In this document: positions 56,462 to 64,000 of the stretch, piece after piece
Position numbering within the stretch: position 1 is the first letter of the stretch
Layout: every line of letters starts with the position of its first letter
Source: Nostoc cf. commune SO-36
Lineage (GTDB): Bacteria; Cyanobacteriota; Cyanobacteriia; Cyanobacteriales; Nostocaceae
Direction of reading: 5' to 3'
DNA: 64,000 bases
NCBI RefSeq assembly: GCF_023734775.1
Contig: NZ_AP025732.1
Coordinates: 3,850,501-3,914,500 of the forward strand
The notes under the pieces: generated by a model
Told to the model about the DNA's origin: nothing
The model's database searches: none
Seen by the model: only the letters and a program-made list of their open reading frames with translations
Position numbers and translations under genes: made by a program

Positions 56462-56884
56462 AGAGGTATGTTTGAGTTAGAGCGATCGCTCTAAAAATAA
56501 CTGTTTTATCATTCCCTTGTTAGCAGCGAAGTTCTGATGTTTGATGTTCAACGATCCTTTAACCGTCTAGGTTCAAAGCCGCAGCATCTAGATATTCTTA
56601 TTGCTAGCAAGGCTTTAAATACTGATAGAGACATTGTAAAAAATTTTAGCAATAATTGGAAAACTAAAGCATTTAGACGGTATCGGCCATGCTGTCACCT
56701 CCTCTACTGCCCAAGTGTTGCCAAAAAACTTACCCCATTCGTTTTAGAAATGGCAGGAGTTTTTTAGAAGAAAAACCTTTAGCAGTGTACTGGCGATCGC
56801 GCTTGACGATAAGATGTATATGCTCAAAACAATGTCTCCCATAAAGAGCAGAACCTAAGAACTGGTTAAGGACTTTTATTACTT
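56462..56884. other. Intergenic region upstream of acpP
   Basis: 423 bp between divergent genes, with HIP1 sites near 56482 and 56795. A frame at 56537-56767 lacks coding character and a ribosome-binding site. The acpP promoter is expected near 56800-56870. Confidence 0.4.
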
Positions 56885-57139
56885 ATGAGCCAAACGGAAC
56901 TTTTTGATAAGGTCAAAAAAATTGTCGCCGAACAATTGAGTGTTGACGACGTTGCCAAAATCACACCCCAGTCCAAGTTTATGGACGATCTAGGAGCAGA
57001 CTCTTTAGATACCGTTGAATTGGTGATGGCTTTGGAAGAAGAATTTGATATCGAAATTCCTGACGAAGCTGCCGAGCAGATTATATCCGTTCAAGACGCA
57101 GTAGATTACATCAATAACAAAGTTGCCGCATCAGCTTAA
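56885..57139 (+). CDS. acpP: Acyl carrier protein
   Basis: An 84-aa acidic four-helix protein. The phosphopantetheine attachment serine is S40 in [31 protein letters not shown] is the conserved third-helix region. It carries acyl intermediates of fatty-acid synthesis. Followed by fabF (366-bp gap), the usual cyanobacterial order acpP-fabF-tkt. Intact, unlike its two neighbours downstream. Confidence 0.97.
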   Translation: MSQTELFDKVKKIVAEQLSVDDVAKITPQSKFMDDLGADSLDTVELVMALEEEFDIEIPDEAAEQIISVQDAVDYINNKVAASA

Positions 57140-57505
57140 TTAGGGATTGGGGATGGGAGATTAGGGATTGGGAAAATTTTCTCCGTACCTAGTCACCGCA
57201 AGGGTAACGCTTTTAACGTCGCTAAGGTCAGTCGCTCATGGGCAGCCATTGCGATCTTCTCCCTTGGCGCTAGCCTCTCCCTTGGGGAGAAGGAGAGCCA
57301 CTGCGGTCTTGGGGTCCGTCCCCAAGTGAAGCAAGTGGCGTAAGACACTAAAAGCAATGGGGTTTTCTCAAATATTTGCATAGTGTCTTTAAACAAGAGA
57401 GCAAGTGGCCTCAGAAACCCCTAACACCACCCTGGGCTCACATTACACTACTCGCTAACACCCGAATTTTTCGCCTGCTGCTTTTTCGCCATTTTTAACT
57501 GAATC
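57140..57505. other. acpP-fabF spacer filled with repeat fragments
   Basis: Contains tagggattggg repeats directly after acpP and a palindromic TCTCCCTTGG...CTTGGGGAGAAGGAG block (about 57255-57290) with cgctcatgggcagcc and ggtccgtccccaag fragments. No gene. The usual short gap between acpP and fabF is expanded here. Confidence 0.5.
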
Positions 57506-58758
57506 ATGACAGATTATACACGTAAACGCAGGTTGTTGTAACTGGTGTTGGCGCGATTACACCTATAGGTAACACAGCAACAGAATATTGGAATGGATTA
57601 TTGAGTGGACGCAATGGCATCGACTACATCACTTTATTTGATGCGTCTCGCCATGATTGCCGCATTGCTGGTGAGGTGAAAAACTTCGATCCGCATGATT
57701 ACTTGGAGCGCAAAGAGGCCAAGCGCATGGATCGATTTTCTCAATTTGGGGTTGCGGCAGCAAAACAGGCTCTAGCTAACGCGGAGTTAGTGATCAATGA
57801 CCTGAATGCAGAACAAGTAGGTGTGATGATCGGTTCTGGCGTTGGTGGCATTAAGGTATTAGAAGACCAGCAAACCATCTACCTCAACCGTGGCCCCGAT
57901 CGCTGTAGTCCATTCATGATCCCAATGATGATCGCCAATATGGCGGCAGGACTAACGGCAATTCATACAGGTGCTAAAGGGCCAAACTCTTGCCCTGTAA
58001 CTGCCTGTGCTGCTGGCTCTAACGCTGTAGGCGATGCTTTTCGCTTAATTCAAGGGGGATATGCCCAAGCGATGATTTGCGGGGGAACGGAGTCAGCTGT
58101 CACACCATTATCGATAGCTGGGTTCGCCGCCTGCAAAGCCCTCTCTTTTAACAATGATGATCCGGCTCATGCTTGCCGTCCCTTTGACCGCGATCGCAAC
58201 GGATTTGTCTTGGGTGAAGGTTCAGGAATTTTAATTTTAGAAGAAACTGCAACACGCCTTAAGTCGCGGCGCTCACATTTATGCCGAAATGATTGGCTAT
58301 GGTATGACCTGTGACGCTTACCATATCACCTCTCCCGTACCCGGTGGACTCGGAGCCGCTAGAGCGATCGAACTAGCCCTGAAGGACGGCGGTATAACTC
58401 CCGAACAGATTAGCTATATTAACGCCCACGGCACTAGTACCCCAGCGAATGATTCAACTGAAACCTCAGCCATCAAAAAAGCCTTGGGAGAACATGCCTA
58501 TAAGGTGGCAATTAGCTCTACCAAATCGATGACAGGTCATTTATTGGGCGGTTGCTGGAGGTATTGAAAGGCAAGTCGCAACAGTACTGGCGATCGGCTA
58601 ATGACCAAATTCCACCGACAATAAATCTAGAAAACGTCCCGATCTCAGAGTGTGACTTAGATTACGTGCCTAACTCTAGCCGCGCTCAAAAATGTTGCAG
58701 GTGGGCAATATCCAATTCTTTTGGGTTTGGCGGTCATAATGTCACACTGGCCTTTTAA
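57506..58758 (+). pseudogene. fabF: FabF, 3-oxoacyl-ACP synthase II (frameshifted)
   Basis: ATG 57506 (MTDYTRKR) is followed by VVTGVGAITPIGNTATEYWNG in another frame (two extra bases near 57533). The frame from 57601 is clean through the catalytic cysteine region (GPNSCPVTACAAGSNAVGDA) to about 58260, where one extra A (CCTTAAGTCGC) shifts it. [21 protein letters not shown] and the histidine regions [14 protein letters not shown] and KSMTGHLLG follow. Several extra bases occur between 58550 and 58720 before [15 protein letters not shown]. The gene is essential for fatty-acid elongation in bacteria with one copy, so true loss is unlikely and read errors are suspected. Confidence 0.9.
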
Positions 58759-58836
58759 GAAATACGTTTAAACAAGAGGCAGGAGGCAGGGGAGCAGGGA
58801 GCAGTGGGATGAGAGAGTGAGGGAAGAATTAATAAC

Positions 58837-58917
58837 CAATGCCCCATGCCCAATGCCCAATGCCCCATGCCCAATGCCCAATGCCCCATGCCCAATGCCC
58901 AATGCCCAATGCCCAAA
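58837..58917. repeat. Heptamer tandem repeat (atgccca)n
   Basis: Eleven or so copies of ATGCCCA/ATGCCCC. An open frame across it ([15 protein letters not shown]) is an artefact of the repeat. A shorter relative lies at 40828-40862. Confidence 0.85.
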
Positions 58918-59002
58918 GTATCAGAAATATCATTCCGATATAAAGTAAGCGTTCAACATGACCCAATTATCAGCTTGATTTATCACCATAAACTCAGGAG
59001 AT

Positions 59003-59026
59003 CCCGCTTGTCCATCCACAAGCGGG
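59003..59026 (+). terminator. Hairpin between fabF and tkt
   Basis: CCCGCTTGT-ccatcc-ACAAGCGGG, perfect 9-bp stem, without a T run. It could be a processing or termination site. Confidence 0.4.
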
Positions 59027-59118
59027 AATGGGATGATGAGGATACTGTGGGGAATCTAAAATAACCCCAGCAAGAGAAGCTACCAAGAGTGCTAACCCGT
59101 CGTTAAAAACAAGAGATT

Positions 59119-61148
59119 ATGACTGTTGCAACCCAATCCGCCAAAGAATTGTCCCTCGAAGAACTTTGTATTAACTCGATCCGCTTCTTGGCTGTTGATG
59201 CCGTAGAAAAAGCAAAATCGGGACACCCAGGACTGCCAATGGGCGCGGCTCCGATGGCTTTTGTCCTCTGGGATCGCTTTATGAAGTTTAATCCCAAAAA
59301 TCCCAAATGGTTTAACCGCGATCGCTTTGTTTTATCTGCCGGTCATGGCTCGATGTTGCTGTACGCCCTACTGTACTTGACAGGCTACGATAGCGTCACC
59401 ATTGAAGATATCAAGCTATTCCGTCAATGGGAATCTAAGACCCCTGGACACCCCGAAAACTTCATGACCCCAGGCGTGGAAGTCACAACTGGCCCCTTGG
59501 GTCAAGGAATTGCCAATGGAGTTGGTTTAGCGATCGCCGAAGCGCACCTTGCCGCAAAATTTAACAAACCTGATACCAAGATTGTTGACCATTACACCTA
59601 CGTAATTTTAGGTGACGGTTGCAACATGGAAGGAATTTCCGGTGAAGCTTGTTCTTTCGCAGGACACTTGGGATTAGGCAAACTCATCGCTCTATACGAC
59701 GACAACCACATTTCCATCGACGGTTCCACAGATGTGGCATTCACCGAAGATGTTTCCAAGCGCTTTGAAGCTTACGGTTGGCATGTGCTTCATGTTCAAG
59801 ATGGTAATACCGATTTAGAAGCGATCGCCAAAGCAATTGAAGAAGCTAAATCTGTCACCGATAAACCATCAATGATTAAGGTGACAACCACCATCGGTTA
59901 CGGTTCCCCCAACAAACAAAACACTGCTGGTATTCACGGTGCTGCTTTGGGTGGAGACGAAATAGCATTGACTCGGAAAAATTTGGGTTGGGAATACGAG
60001 CCTTTTGATATTCCACAAGATGCTCTCAACCACACACGCAAAGCAGTTGAACGCGGCGCAGGTTACGAAACCGAATGGAACAAAACATTTGCCGACTACA
60101 AAGCTAAGTATCCTCAAGAAGCAGCTGAGTTTGAACGCTACATTAGCAGCAAACTACCCGATGGTTGGGATAAGGTACTACCCACCTACACCCCCGAAGA
60201 CAAAGGATTGCCCACCCGTAAGCATTCAGAAACCTGCCTCAACAAACTAGCGGCGGTTTTACCTGAATTGATCGGTGGTTCGGCTGACTTAACCCACTCC
60301 AACTTGACCGAAATCAAGGGTAAGGGCGACTTCCAAAAAGGAGAATACCAAAATCCCAACATCCACTTTGGGGTGCGGGAACATGCTATGGGCGCAATCT
60401 GTAATGGTATAGCGCTGCACACTTCGGGATTAATTCCCTACGTGCTACTTCTTGATCTTCTCAGATTATATGCGTGCTGCCATCCGCTTATCCGCCCTTT
60501 CTCAAGCTGGTTCGATTTGGGTGATGACTCACGATTCCATTGGACAAGGTGAAGACGGCCCAACACACCAACCCATTGAAACTCTTGCTTCCTTGAGAGC
60601 CATTCCTAATTTATTAGTGTTTCGTCCCGCAGACGGTAACGAAACTTCTGGCGCTTATAAAGCGCGTAGCGATAGAGAAATCCAAGGAAAACGCTCCATC
60701 TCTGTTGGCGTTCACCCGTCAAAACGTCCCCAACTTAGCAGGTACATCCATTGAAGGTGTAGCGAAGGGTGGATACACCGTGGTAGATAGCGAAGGTACA
60801 CCCGATATCATCTTGATTGCTACTGGTTCAGAATTGAGCCTCGCCGTTGGCGCAGCCGAAAAACTCAAGGCTGAAGGTAAGAAAGTTCGTGTCGTCTCAC
60901 TACCTTCATGGGAACTGTTTGAAGCGCAGGATGCGGCTTATAAAGAGTCGATTTTGCCAAAAGCTGTTACCAAGCGTTTGTCTGTAGAAGCTGCTAGCAG
61001 TTTCGGTTGGCACAAATATGTAGGTACTGAAGGCGATTGCGTTAGTATTGATCGCTTTGGTGCTTCGGCTCCAGGTGGTGTTTGTCTAGAGAAGTTTGGC
61101 TTTAGCGTTGATAATGTATTAGCTAAGGCTAAACAATTGTTGGGTTAA
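59119..61148 (+). pseudogene. tkt: Transketolase (frameshifted)
   Basis: The protein is followed from [47 protein letters not shown]. It includes the thiamine-diphosphate motif [33 protein letters not shown] and [17 protein letters not shown], and runs to about 60438. Two missing bases (CCCTACGTGC and TACTTCTTG) shift the frame. [39 protein letters not shown] continues to about 60660, where four extra bases break it again. [32 protein letters not shown] then runs cleanly to 61148. Restored length about 670 aa is normal. The enzyme is needed in the Calvin cycle and pentose-phosphate pathway, so assembly error is likely. Confidence 0.93.
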
Positions 61149-61178
61149 TAGCAACAGAATATTCTCAAAATTTTGTGA

Positions 61179-61208
61179 GGTGGGCTGAAAAGCCCGCCTT
61201 TTTTTTTA
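61179..61208 (+). terminator. Rho-independent terminator after tkt
   Basis: GGTGGGCT-gaaa-AGCCCGCC stem-loop with one wobble pair, followed by nine T. Strong terminator 30 bp after the tkt stop. Confidence 0.88.
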
Positions 61209-61273
61209 CACAGAGGGGCGCTGAGTGAGATTGTTTATAATTGAGATAATTAGTTAAATATTGGTAGGAAGTT

Positions 61274-61576
61274 ATGCAAGAAGTTTTTAGCTATCATCAG
61301 GAACTTATCAATCGGATATCGCCAATTGTGGAAAATTTATTTCAAGGTAATAGTTTATATCAAGTAAAGTTAAACCAACGGGAAATGATCCAAATGTTAG
61401 TTGAACTATTTGGGAAATTTTCGCCAGAAGAAATAAGTGAAATTAAAGATGATGATTTGACAGACAGAATTGATAGTATTTTAGTTTTAGAGGCAGTTTC
61501 AGGTACGTTAAATGATTTAACACCGGAGCAAATAGCTATTTTTGATGCAGCAGTAGAAGGAAGACCAATAAGGTGA
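61274..61576 (+). CDS. Putative antitoxin of a PIN-domain pair
   Basis: A 100-aa, largely helical acidic protein (LVELFGKFSPEEISEIKDDDLTDRIDSILVLEAVSGTLNDLTPEQIAIFDAAVEGR). Its stop overlaps the start of the PIN toxin by 4 bp (GTGA), the classical coupling of VapBC modules. No DNA-binding ribbon is recognisable at the N-terminus, so it differs from canonical VapB. Antitoxin role is inferred from position and size. Confidence 0.7.
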   Translation: MQEVFSYHQELINRISPIVENLFQGNSLYQVKLNQREMIQMLVELFGKFSPEEISEIKDDDLTDRIDSILVLEAVSGTLNDLTPEQIAIFDAAVEGRPIR

Positions 61577-61983
61577 GTTATTTACTAGATTCAAATATTG
61601 TTAGTTATATTTTGAAGAGAAATTTAATTGTAGATCAGAAGTTTAGGGAAGTTCGTCGTCTGAAAGAAGATGTGTTTATTAGTTGCATAACTTACTATGA
61701 AGTCAAACGAGGTCTTTTAGCTATCAATGCTACTAGACAGTTAGCTGAGTTTAATAAGTTTTGTCAAACCTATAAAATTTTATTAATAGATGATTTAGAG
61801 ATTATTGAGCTAGCGTGTGAAATATATGTGGACTTACAACGCAGGGGCTTTACTATCCAAGAGCAAGATATATTGATAGCAGCAACAGCGATCGCACGCG
61901 GTTTAATTCTGGTTTCTAATGACTCTGATTTGCTGAGAGTTCAGGGGATTAATTTAGAAAATTGGGCAAGAACAGAATCTTGA
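61573..61983 (+). CDS. PIN-domain ribonuclease toxin (VapC-like)
   Basis: A 136-aa PIN protein with GTG start. Acidic metal ligands are visible in YLLDSNIVSYIL (D6), ISCITYYEVKRGL (E43 region), QEQDILIAATAIARGLILVSNDSDLLRV (D94, D114, D116 region). VapC toxins cleave tRNA or rRNA. It overlaps the upstream antitoxin gene by 4 bp. Complete and apparently functional. Confidence 0.88.
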   Translation: MSYLLDSNIVSYILKRNLIVDQKFREVRRLKEDVFISCITYYEVKRGLLAINATRQLAEFNKFCQTYKILLIDDLEIIELACEIYVDLQRRGFTIQEQDILIAATAIARGLILVSNDSDLLRVQGINLENWARTES

Positions 61984-62083
61984 ATTTGAGAGGATATCAC
62001 CCTGGTAATAACTAGCTTAACTGACTTAGTATATTTAAGGATGTAACAGTAAAACTTTATTCAATATACTAACTATACTCTCA

Positions 62084-63442
62084 ATGGAATCTTCGGAATC
62101 GCGTTTTAAACAATCTTTTCCTGCAATTATACCAATTTACTTGACTGGAGAACCCAATCAACCTATCCAACTTTATCAAGGTTCCTTAAAAATTACTCAA
62201 GAAGGAACTGTATATGAAGGAAATGGTACTGTTTTCTTTGAATGGCTGCCATCTCCCGATGTTAAGTTCCTATTTTCAAAATCTGATAATGAGTTTCTTA
62301 TTCAGCTTGAACTTGGTAAAGGTAATCTAAATCTTTCAGAAATCCAAAGCTATGCTGAAGTTTTTATTTCTAGTATTCCTATGGACTTTGAGCATGAAAG
62401 TGGAGATATTTCAGGTACTTTAAATAAACCAGCAATATTAAGGTCGGAAAATAATTTATCACATATAGTCTTTCACCTAACCAACTTTCATCAATTTAGT
62501 GGGATGCCTATATCAACATCAAGGGCAATGTGGCGAGGCAGACTCATATTAGAAGCTGAGAATTGGAATGTTTTCATTGACAGCCTGCAAAACCTCGGAG
62601 ATATTATAAAGTCTCTTGAATCAAAAGGAGGCTACGCTATAACTCATGTGGGGAGACTCGAACGTTCTGATAAAAAGCCTTTTACCACAAAGGATGCTGA
62701 TGATGTATTGGAAGCTTTGCATTGGTTTGTCTCTTTTTGTAGAGGCTTTAGGACTTCTCCCATCCTATTAGTCGGTTATGACAACAGCAGCGAAAAGGTT
62801 TGGGAAAACTGTACTTATTCTTATACAACGTCAGCCTGGCGAAGTGTGCATTCGTGGTTTGCAGATTCACAAGATTCTTGCAGTCTCGGCAAACTTTTTC
62901 CAGGTTTCCTTAATCGCTGGCGAAGTACTACTTGGAATCAGCCGATAAGGTTTGCAATCCATTGGTATTTGGAAAGTATTGCTCAAGCCGGAGCTGTACA
63001 AGGTTCCATTGTTTTGATGCAAGCTGCTTTTGAAATCCTTGCTTGGACTCTTCTAGTGGAAGAAAAAGGTATTATCAGTCAACAAGAATTTGAAAAACTT
63101 AAAGCAGCAGAAAAACTAAGACATCTCCTTTCACAGTGTGGTGTTCCACTAAAAATACCTGACAGCTTAACTGAATTGCTCAAAGCCTCAAAGGAATTAA
63201 ATTGGGTTGATGGCGCACAGGCTTTAACAGAGATACGTAATGCAATCGTTCATCCTAATCCAAAAAAGCGTCAAAAATATCTTAACCGACCCTTTCCAGA
63301 ACAAATAGATGCTTATAAACTTGGCTTATGGTATTTAGAACTGATTCTGTTAAATCTTTTTGAGTACAAAGGCAAGTACTTCAACCGTATAGCAAATAAA
63401 GAATTTTATCAGGAAAATATCGAAGTTGTTCCTTGGGGTTAA
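62084..63442 (+). CDS. Large HEPN-type protein of unknown function (ApeA-like build)
   Basis: A 452-aa protein. The N-terminal about 170 residues are beta-rich (IPIYLTGEPNQPIQLYQGSLKITQEGTVYEGNGTVFFEW; HIVFHLTNFHQFSGM). The middle contains W/H-rich segments (ALHWFVSFCRGFRTSPILLVGYD; AWRSVHSWFAD). The C-terminal helical region has a HEPN-like Rx4H motif at R385-H390 (EIRNAIVHPNPKKR) after a typical LEAFEILAW-like helix (MQAAFEILAWTLL). HEPN domains are often RNases of toxin or abortive-infection systems. ApeA-type defence proteins have a beta-rich N-terminus and a C-terminal HEPN domain. Assignment is by eye. It lies 100 bp after the VapBC-like pair. Confidence 0.6.
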   Translation: MESSESRFKQSFPAIIPIYLTGEPNQPIQLYQGSLKITQEGTVYEGNGTVFFEWLPSPDVKFLFSKSDNEFLIQLELGKGNLNLSEIQSYAEVFISSIPMDFEHESGDISGTLNKPAILRSENNLSHIVFHLTNFHQFSGMPISTSRAMWRGRLILEAENWNVFIDSLQNLGDIIKSLESKGGYAITHVGRLERSDKKPFTTKDADDVLEALHWFVSFCRGFRTSPILLVGYDNSSEKVWENCTYSYTTSAWRSVHSWFADSQDSCSLGKLFPGFLNRWRSTTWNQPIRFAIHWYLESIAQAGAVQGSIVLMQAAFEILAWTLLVEEKGIISQQEFEKLKAAEKLRHLLSQCGVPLKIPDSLTELLKASKELNWVDGAQALTEIRNAIVHPNPKKRQKYLNRPFPEQIDAYKLGLWYLELILLNLFEYKGKYFNRIANKEFYQENIEVVPWG

Positions 63443-63448
63443 AAAATA

Positions 63449-63637
63449 AACTGAAGCGATTGGTGTGGAATTAGGAATTTGGCAAGATCGCTATCAGAAT
63501 ATAGAATTACCTTGGTTGCGCTGGTGGGATAATCAGGGTAATTTGCTACATACAGATGGGAGCGATCGCAGCAAACAGAAGCGCGATCGCAACGCTTGGC
63601 TGCTAAACTAAGAGTTAACTTTGAAAAATTAATTTAA
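63449..63637 (+). pseudogene. Uma2-type endonuclease family, C-terminal remnant
   Basis: Reads TEAIGVELGIWQDRYQNIEL and PWLRWWDNQGNLLHTDG, then shifts one frame into ERSQQTEARSQRLAAKLRVN to TAA 63637. ELPWLRWWDNQGNLL followed by a basic coiled tail is the C-terminus of Uma2 (DUF820) proteins, which are greatly amplified in cyanobacteria. The catalytic N-terminal part is absent and the 5' end abuts the HEPN gene, so this is a truncated relic. The HIP1 repeats GCGATCGC occur inside it twice. Confidence 0.7.
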
Positions 63638-63971
63638 TTATTTTGTCAACTATCTTTAGATAGATAGGGTAAACACTACACGATTTATCATTAGAAATTG
63701 CTTCTAATAAAAGAAATATAGATAGGTTCATATTTTATTGGTTTTGTCAATATGTAATCTCCAGTATGAACTAGTAAATCAGCATGGCCTTCTGTAGGCT
63801 GAATCTATATTCATGCTTTCAGGGGATACAGTTATGACTTTATAGATGCGATTATGTATATGTCCTCAAACAATAGATAGTTGCTGTTGTCCAATTGAAA
63901 AAATATGATTTTCTCTGACTCCAGTAACTTTGACTTAATCCAATTGTTTGATGTTTTGAGAAGGTAACACA
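63638..63971. other. Intergenic region
   Basis: 334 AT-rich bases with no gene, RNA or repeat that I can recognise. It probably contains the promoter of the gene starting at 63972. Confidence 0.4.
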
Positions 63972-64000
63972 ATGAATAATATCCTAAAACGCGCACTTCT
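63972..64000 (+). CDS. Start of a gene cut by the window edge
   Basis: ATG at 63972 preceded by GAGAAGG at 7-9 bp, then MNNILKRALL with no stop before the window ends. The basic-then-hydrophobic start may be a signal peptide. Cannot be identified. Confidence 0.35.

Noticed and set aside
56537..56767. 76-aa frame between the HdrB-like gene and acpP
   Set aside because: No ribosome-binding site, no family, and composition like the surrounding non-coding DNA.
58846..59064. 72-aa frame [12 protein letters not shown]
   Set aside because: Direct translation of the atgccca heptamer array.

Overview
The window looks like a filamentous, heterocystous (Nostocales, Nostoc/Anabaena-like) cyanobacterial chromosome. 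The evidence is many HIP1 octamers (GCGATCGC), heptameric short tandem repeats (attacga, tgactaa, tctaaaa, atgccca types), chlL/chlN of light-independent chlorophyll synthesis, a complete hmpABCDE-type chemotaxis operon (hormogonium motility), the natFGH-bgtA amino-acid transporter, and a very high load of IS elements and MITE-like repeats. No rRNA or tRNA was recognised.

Layout. 1-666: 3' part of a CRISPR array, with leader and cas genes off-window. 0.9-5 kb: a B12-binding radical SAM enzyme, a secreted protein and a peptidoglycan amidase. 5.5-9.2 kb: a magnesium-chelatase H-subunit paralogue carrying two repeat-derived in-frame insertions. 9.4-12.5 kb: an ISL3 element with 8-bp target duplication, then a TnpB (IS605/IS1341) element. 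13.1-20.7 kb: hmpA-E. 20.7-25.1 kb: nested MITEs, a broken NACHT NTPase and small genes. 25.7-29 kb: chlL, a DUF5331 gene, and chlN (frameshifted). 29.1-36 kb: an island of decaying toxin-antitoxin-like genes, an IS66 copy sitting in a small gene, an ISKra4 copy between two truncated genes, a YoeB pair and a lone XisI. 36.1-40.3 kb: natFGH-bgtA. 41-46.8 kb: two conserved cyanobacterial proteins and a giant CheB-CheR-PAS-histidine-kinase-receiver hybrid. 46.8-48.5 kb: a gene-poor stretch with two more MITEs, one holding nine 21-bp tandem repeats. 48.5-51.2 kb: clpB with a sharply bounded GC-rich segment. 51.3-61.2 kb: an SRPBCC protein, rubredoxin, an HI0933-like flavoprotein, lpxD, an HdrB-like protein, acpP-fabF and tkt. 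61.3-64 kb: a VapBC-like pair, a large HEPN-type protein, a Uma2 remnant and the start of another gene.

Three points need care. First, at least five conserved genes (chlN, the HI0933 flavoprotein, lpxD, fabF, tkt) are broken by small indels. Most of these are single extra or missing bases; fabF and tkt are housekeeping genes. Uncorrected sequencing errors are a strong alternative to real gene decay. Second, clpB has a roughly 300-bp block with alphaproteobacterium-like composition, either recombination or a chimeric assembly. Third, at least four inverted-repeat families can be delimited by eye, three with target duplications (11, 9 and 8 bp). One MITE family appears twice with unrelated interiors, once as a 160-bp copy nested in another MITE and once wrapped around a heptad-encoding tandem array. 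This is the most novel material in the window. The best candidate for an undescribed defence gene is the 452-aa HEPN-like protein at 62084-63442.
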